A DNA stretch of 64,000 bases from Streptomyces sp. CMB-StM0423 (GTDB lineage Bacteria; Actinomycetota; Actinomycetes; Streptomycetales; Streptomycetaceae). Where the stretch lies: assembly GCF_002847285.1 (NCBI RefSeq), contig NZ_CP025407.1:5893001-5957000 (forward strand), written 5' to 3'. Each line of letters begins with the position of its first letter. Position 1 is the first letter of the stretch. Shown piece by piece: positions 59,796 to 64,000 of this stretch. The translations under genes and the position numbers were made by a program. The notes beneath the pieces were generated by a model. That model worked only from the letters and a program-made list of their open reading frames with translations. It was not told the origin of the DNA and searched no databases.

Positions 59796-61487
59796 ATGAC
59801 CCAGCACCTTGCCGCCCGTACGGCCGCCGACTCCGCCGACGCCCTCGACTGGTGGCGCGACGCCGTGATCTACCAGGTCTACCCGCGCAGCTTCGCCGAC
59901 GGCGACGGCGACGGCACCGGCGACCTGCCCGGCATCCGCGCCCGGCTGCCGTACCTCGCGAAGCTCGGCGTCGACGCGGTGTGGCTCAGCCCGTTCTACG
60001 CCTCCCCGCAGGCGGACGGCGGCTACGACGTCGCCGACTACCGCGCCATCGACCCCGTCTACGGCACCCTCCACGACGCCGACGCCCTCATCCGCGACGC
60101 CCACGAGCTGGGGCTGCGGATCATCGTGGACGTCGTACCCAACCACTCCTCCGACCGCCACGAGTGGTTCCGCCGCGCCCTGCGCGAGGGCCCCGGATCC
60201 CCGCTGCGCGCCCGCTACCACTTCCGCCCGGGAAAGGGCGCGAACGGCGAACTGCCGCCCAACGACTGGGAGTCCATCTTCGGCGGACCCGCCTGGACCC
60301 GCGTCCCGGACGGCGAGTGGTACCTGCACCTCTTCGCCCCCGAGCAGCCGGACTTCGACTGGGAGCACCCGGCGGTCGCCGACGAGTTCCGCTCCATCCT
60401 GCGCTTCTGGCTCGACATGGGCGTCGACGGCTTCCGCGTCGACGTCGCCCACGGCCTGGTCAAGGCCGCCGGGCTGCCCGACATCGGCGGATCCGGCCAG
60501 CTCGGGCTGCTCGGCAACGCCGCCATGCCGTTCTTCGACCAGGACGGCGTGCACGACATCTACCGGAGCTGGCGGCGCGTCCTGGAGGAGTACCCCGGCC
60601 GGCGCATCGCGGTGGCCGAGGCGTGGACGCCGACCGTGGAGCGCACGGCCCACTACGTCCGCCCCGACGAGCTGCACCAGGCGTTCAACTTCCAGTACCT
60701 CGGCACCTACTGGGACGCGGCCGAGCTGCGCCCCGTCATCGACGCCTCGCTGGCCGCCATGCGCCCCGTCGGCGCGCCCGCGACCTGGGTGCTGTCCAAC
60801 CACGACGTCACCCGGCACACCACCCGCTTCGCCAACCCGGCGGGCCTGGGCACCCAGTTGCGCTCCGCCGGCGACCCCGTCCACGGCCTGCGCCGCGCCC
60901 GCGCCGCGACGCTGCTGATGCTCGCGCTGCCCGGCTCCGCGTACCTCTACCAGGGCGAGGAGCTGGGCCTGCCGGACGTCACCGACCTGCCCGACGAGGT
61001 GCGCCAGGACCCGGCGTTCGCGCGCGGGGCGGGGCAGGACGGGTTCCGCGACGGCTGCCGGGTGCCGATCCCGTGGACGGTGGCGGGGAGTTCGTACGGC
61101 TTCGGGGACGGCGGCAGTTGGCTGCCGCAGCCGGCCGGGTGGGGCGAGCTGAGCGTCGAGGCGCAGACGGGCACGCCGGGCTCGACGCTGGAGCTGTACC
61201 GCACGGCGCTGGCGGTACGCCGGGCGCACGCGGCGCTGGGCGCGGGGGACGCCGTGGAGTGGCTGCCGGCACCGGACGGAGTGCTGCTGTTCCGGCGGGA
61301 GTCGGGAGGCGCGGCGTTCGTCTGCGCGGCGAACACCACGGGCGCGGCGGTGCGGATCACGGTCCCGGCGGGGCGGCTGCTGCTGGCGAGCGCGGAGGCG
61401 ACGGGCGGGGAGCCGGTCGGCGCGGGCGGCGGCGAGGTGGAGCTGCCGGCGGACACGACGGTGTGGTGGTCGGCCGAGGGGGTCTGA
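59796..61487 (+). CDS. aglA: Alpha-glucosidase, GH13 family
   Basis: 563 residues. All GH13 regions are present: I DVVPNHS, II GFRVDVAHG (nucleophile Asp), III VAEAW (acid Glu) and IV VLSNHDV (transition-state Asp), after the N-terminal AVIYQVYPRSFADGDGDGTGDLPG typical of oligo-1,6-glucosidase/alpha-glucosidase subfamilies. No signal peptide, so it hydrolyses imported maltose and maltodextrin in the cytosol. Last gene of the mal operon, 75 bases after malG. Confidence 0.92.
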   Translation: MTQHLAARTAADSADALDWWRDAVIYQVYPRSFADGDGDGTGDLPGIRARLPYLAKLGVDAVWLSPFYASPQADGGYDVADYRAIDPVYGTLHDADALIRDAHELGLRIIVDVVPNHSSDRHEWFRRALREGPGSPLRARYHFRPGKGANGELPPNDWESIFGGPAWTRVPDGEWYLHLFAPEQPDFDWEHPAVADEFRSILRFWLDMGVDGFRVDVAHGLVKAAGLPDIGGSGQLGLLGNAAMPFFDQDGVHDIYRSWRRVLEEYPGRRIAVAEAWTPTVERTAHYVRPDELHQAFNFQYLGTYWDAAELRPVIDASLAAMRPVGAPATWVLSNHDVTRHTTRFANPAGLGTQLRSAGDPVHGLRRARAATLLMLALPGSAYLYQGEELGLPDVTDLPDEVRQDPAFARGAGQDGFRDGCRVPIPWTVAGSSYGFGDGGSWLPQPAGWGELSVEAQTGTPGSTLELYRTALAVRRAHAALGAGDAVEWLPAPDGVLLFRRESGGAAFVCAANTTGAAVRITVPAGRLLLASAEATGGEPVGAGGGEVELPADTTVWWSAEGV

Positions 61488-61499
61488 GCGGTACGGACC

Positions 61500-61563
61500 G
61501 GGGGTGCACCCGGGGCGTACGGAGCGGGGGAACGCCCGTGCCGCACGCCCCGGGTGCACCCCC
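61500..61563 (+). terminator. Terminator of the mal operon
   Basis: Perfect 19-bp inverted repeat (61500-61518 with 61545-61563) with a 26-nt loop, 12 bases after the aglA stop. Confidence 0.75.
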
Positions 61564-61657
61564 TTCGAGTGGCGGGTTCCTCCCCTCCGCCGCGCCCCGG
61601 GCCGCCGGTTGCCGATAGCCTCGGTGAGCCGGACTGGGGCGAGGGCGGAGGCAGTTG

Positions 61658-62314
61658 ATGCCGGGTCGGGAGACGGGGAGGCCGGATGCCGGGGGCGGCC
61701 GGGGGAGACGCCGCGACCTGCGGAGCCGCCCCTTCCCCGGCGTAGCGCTGGAGCAGGCGGGCGGGCAGGCCGAGATCCTGCGGGAACTGCGCACCTGGGC
61801 CGAGCACGAGGCCGAGGACGCCATCGAGTGGTACCTGAACGACAAGCGCCTCAAGCGCCGCGGCTCCCGCGCCATCAGCGCGCTGACGATCCTCCTCGCC
61901 GTCGCCGGCACGCTGATCCCGCTGGCGAGCGTCATCTCCGGCGGCCCGCCGCAGGGCTGGGGATACGTGCTGCTGGCGCTGGCCGCGGGGTGCAAGGGGT
62001 TCGACCACTTCTTCGGGCTGTCGTCCGGCTGGATGCGTGACATCACCGCGGCGCAGGCGTTGCGCGCGGAGCTGAACGACTTCCGGATGGCCTGGGCGGC
62101 GGAACAGCTCCGCGCAGCCGACGGCACCGCGCCAGCCGCGGGCGGCCCGCTCGACCCGGCGGCGCTGGAACGCCGGCTCGCGCTGCTGACGTCGCTGGTG
62201 GAGGCCGTACGACGGCAGGTGGAGTCGGAGACGGCGGAGTGGCTGAGCGAATTCCGCGCGACCGCACAGCAGTTGCAGGACAACGCGGCACCGCCGCCCG
62301 GCGCGGGGGCGTGA
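61658..62314 (+). CDS. Two-transmembrane SLATT-like protein
   Basis: 218 residues from ATG 61658, six bases after GGAGG; a TTG one codon earlier is possible. A basic, probably disordered N-terminus leads into an amphipathic helix (AEILRELRTWAEHEAEDAIEWY). Two hydrophobic helices follow (ALTILLAVAGTLIPLASVI and YVLLALAAGCKGFDHFFG), then a long charged coiled coil (LERRLALLTSLVEAVRRQVE). This helix-2TM-coiled-coil layout matches SLATT domains, some of which are predicted pore-forming effectors in nucleotide-signalling immunity. It is seven bases before an FtsK/EccC ATPase gene, so an alternative is a membrane partner of that motor. Confidence 0.7.
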   Translation: MPGRETGRPDAGGGRGRRRDLRSRPFPGVALEQAGGQAEILRELRTWAEHEAEDAIEWYLNDKRLKRRGSRAISALTILLAVAGTLIPLASVISGGPPQGWGYVLLALAAGCKGFDHFFGLSSGWMRDITAAQALRAELNDFRMAWAAEQLRAADGTAPAAGGPLDPAALERRLALLTSLVEAVRRQVESETAEWLSEFRATAQQLQDNAAPPPGAGA

Positions 62315-62321
62315 GGCGGGG

Positions 62322-64000
62322 GTGACGACGGAGCGGATGGTGACGGTCGTCCTGCCGGGCGGTACGGAGCGGGACGTGGTGCTGGGGGCGCCGGACAGCG
62401 CGCGGGTGTCGGCGGTGGCGCAGGCGCTCGGCCACTGGTGCCGCCAGCCCCCGGGCCCGGAGCCGCTGTTCCTCGCCGACGCCGCATTACTGCCCCCCGA
62501 CGCCACCCTCGCGGACGTCCCCGTACGCCCGGGCACCCGGCTCTGGCTCGGCGAACCGCCCGCGGCACCGGCACTGAGCCAACTGACGCCCGAGGCCATC
62601 CACCGCACCCTGCTCAAGAGGGGCCTTGCGAAACCGCGCGAAGGCGGCACGCTGCTCGTCTCCGGCCGCCGCGGCGGCGCGTACCCCGACGAGCCCTTAC
62701 GCCGGGGCTGGTGGCGGCTCGTGGCGGGCATCTGGCACCGGGCGGGTATCGGGCCGGGCGACACCCCGCGGATCGTGGAACCGAACCGGCTGCTGACGAA
62801 CTCGTCCGAGCTGTGGCACCGTGCTCCGGGCAGCGCGGAGTTCCTTCGCCTCGAGTTGGGCTACCACCTCAACCCCCACCAGATCCTGCACGTGCCGATC
62901 GCGTCGGACCTGCCCGCCGCCGGGGTCCTGGGTCTGGCCGGGCGGTACGCGGCGAGCGAAGCCGGCGCATGGCTCGTCGCCCAGATCCTGGCCATGCACA
63001 GCCCCGCCGACGTCGACGTACGCGTTCTGGCCGCCGACCGCGACCGTTCCGTCTGGCACTTCCTCCGCCTGCTCCCCCACACCTCCGCGGGGCCCCGCAT
63101 CGCCTACGACGCCGGCGCGTCCGCCCGGCACATCGCCGACCTGCTCGGCCGCGGCTCGGCCCCGCAGGGGAGCCCCCGGCCGGCCGCGGCCGTGCTCGTC
63201 CTCGACGATGCCCGCAGGCTGCGCCCGCTGCCCGGGGTCGCGGAACTGCTCCAGAACGGGCCCGGGTACGGGGTGTACGCGATCTGCCTGGCGTCCGAGC
63301 CGCGGCTCCTGCCCCCCGAGTGCGGCGAGGTGGTCGAGCTGGACGACCCGTCCAAGCTGCCGCGGGAGCGCCGCCCCGTCCACGACGGCTTCCGCGCGCA
63401 CCGGGCCCGGCCCGCCGACACCGAACGCATCGCCCGCATTCTTGCACCGCTGCGCGACCCGGCCGCCTTCGCGGAGCTGGACAGCCCCCGGCTGCTCGAC
63501 CTGCTCGACCTGCCGGCGCGCGACACCGAGGCACCGCGTCGGCGCTGGGCACGCCCCTCCCACGGGCTGTCCGCCCCGATCGGCGAGTCCCGGGGCGTTC
63601 CCGTCGCCATCGACCTCGTACGCGACGGCCCGCACGCTCTCGTCGCGGGCACCACCGGCTCCGGCAAGACGGAGTTCCTGCGTACCTGGATCGCCTCCAT
63701 GGCCGCCAGCCATCCGCCCGACGCCGTGTCCTTCGTGCTGGTGGACTACAAGGGGGGCAGCGCGTTCGCCGAATGCGCCCGGCTGCCGCACACCGTCGAC
63801 GTCATCGTCGACTTCGACGCGTACCTCGTCGAACGCACGCTCACCGGACTCGACGCCGAACTGCGCAGGCGCGAGGAACTGTTGTTCCGGACCGGGGTGC
63901 GCGACATCGGCGCCTACGCCGACCTGTTCCGCGCCGGCGACGTGCGGGCCGTGGAGCCGCTGCCGCGGATGGTGCTCGTCGTGGACGAGATCGCCTCACT
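62322..64000 (+). CDS. FtsK/SpoIIIE-type ATPase (EccC/EssC-like), 3' end outside window
   Basis: Open from GTG 62322 to the window edge, 559 codons with no stop. The N-terminal 70 residues look like a ubiquitin-like/FHA-like small domain (MVTVVLPGGTERDVVLG, then DATLADVPVRPGTRLWLG). A degenerate ATPase-like or beta-rich region follows. The motor domain then has IDLVRDGPHALVAG, Walker A GTTGSGKT (63648-63671), LVDYKGGSAFAECARLPHT and Walker B MVLVVDEI just before the edge. The pattern is that of type VII secretion ATPases and actinobacterial FtsK/SpoIIIE relatives. It is probably cotranscribed with the SLATT-like gene. Confidence 0.85.
   Translation, partial: MTTERMVTVVLPGGTERDVVLGAPDSARVSAVAQALGHWCRQPPGPEPLFLADAALLPPDATLADVPVRPGTRLWLGEPPAAPALSQLTPEAIHRTLLKRGLAKPREGGTLLVSGRRGGAYPDEPLRRGWWRLVAGIWHRAGIGPGDTPRIVEPNRLLTNSSELWHRAPGSAEFLRLELGYHLNPHQILHVPIASDLPAAGVLGLAGRYAASEAGAWLVAQILAMHSPADVDVRVLAADRDRSVWHFLRLLPHTSAGPRIAYDAGASARHIADLLGRGSAPQGSPRPAAAVLVLDDARRLRPLPGVAELLQNGPGYGVYAICLASEPRLLPPECGEVVELDDPSKLPRERRPVHDGFRAHRARPADTERIARILAPLRDPAAFAELDSPRLLDLLDLPARDTEAPRRRWARPSHGLSAPIGESRGVPVAIDLVRDGPHALVAGTTGSGKTEFLRTWIASMAASHPPDAVSFVLVDYKGGSAFAECARLPHTVDVIVDFDAYLVERTLTGLDAELRRREELLFRTGVRDIGAYADLFRAGDVRAVEPLPRMVLVVDEIAS

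Overview
The window looks like a Streptomyces (or close actinomycete) chromosome. GC is very high with strong G/C third positions, GTG and TTG starts are common, and the gene families are typical of the genus (SARP regulator, HrdA-like sigma factor, GlnR-type nitrate assimilation, mal operon without its own ATPase, WD40 Ser/Thr kinase). Calls come from reading sequence and motifs; no database search was run.

Layout. 1-4746: two secreted polysaccharide-active proteins. The first, cut at its 5' end, joins a PL7 alginate lyase module, a GH16-like module, a discoidin (F5/8 type C) domain and a PL6 module in one chain. 4760-14625: a debranching-type glycosidase, pyruvate phosphate dikinase (ppdK), an NAD-binding SDR, a Ser/Thr kinase fused to a WD40 propeller, and a Tat-exported PhoX/DUF839-type protein. 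14742-24995: a nitrate assimilation block with sirohydrochlorin chelatase (siroheme supply), assimilatory nitrate reductase, cutA, a decayed TnpB insertion element, a TSUP permease, a flavoprotein and nirBD. GlnR-like boxes lie in front of the divergent chelatase/nitrate reductase pair and the nirB operon. 25140-28147: dgt and a ferredoxin reductase-like flavoprotein.

28284-51103 reads as an accessory island between the dgt side and dnaG, genes I recall as near neighbours in other Streptomyces. It starts with a GNAT enzyme, an orphan histidine kinase and a large LuxR-family ATPase regulator preceded by a coupled 25-codon ORF. Its core (33091-47982) looks like an unrecognised small-molecule pathway. 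On the + strand is a six-gene overlapping operon: Gfo/Idh/MocA, TIM-barrel isomerase, M20 amidohydrolase, Ldh_2 dehydrogenase, second Gfo/Idh/MocA, and a 135-residue protein of unknown role. On the - strand are nucleotide-sugar 6-dehydrogenase plus two DegT aminotransferases, and a methyltransferase, BenE permease and FAD protein. A SARP regulator sits in the middle. Similar promoter motifs precede three of these transcription units. No PKS, NRPS or glycosyltransferase is present, so an amino sugar, amino uronic acid or aminocyclitol-like product is the best inference. A two-domain aromatase/cyclase, a phosphotransferase-fold protein and a TetR regulator close the island.

51174-54580: dnaG and an HrdA-like sigma factor. 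54760-61563: maltose/maltodextrin locus with an alpha-amylase pseudogene that kept operator-like sequences, divergent malR and malEFG-aglA. 61658-64000: a two-TM SLATT-like protein followed by an FtsK/EccC-type ATPase that runs off the window.
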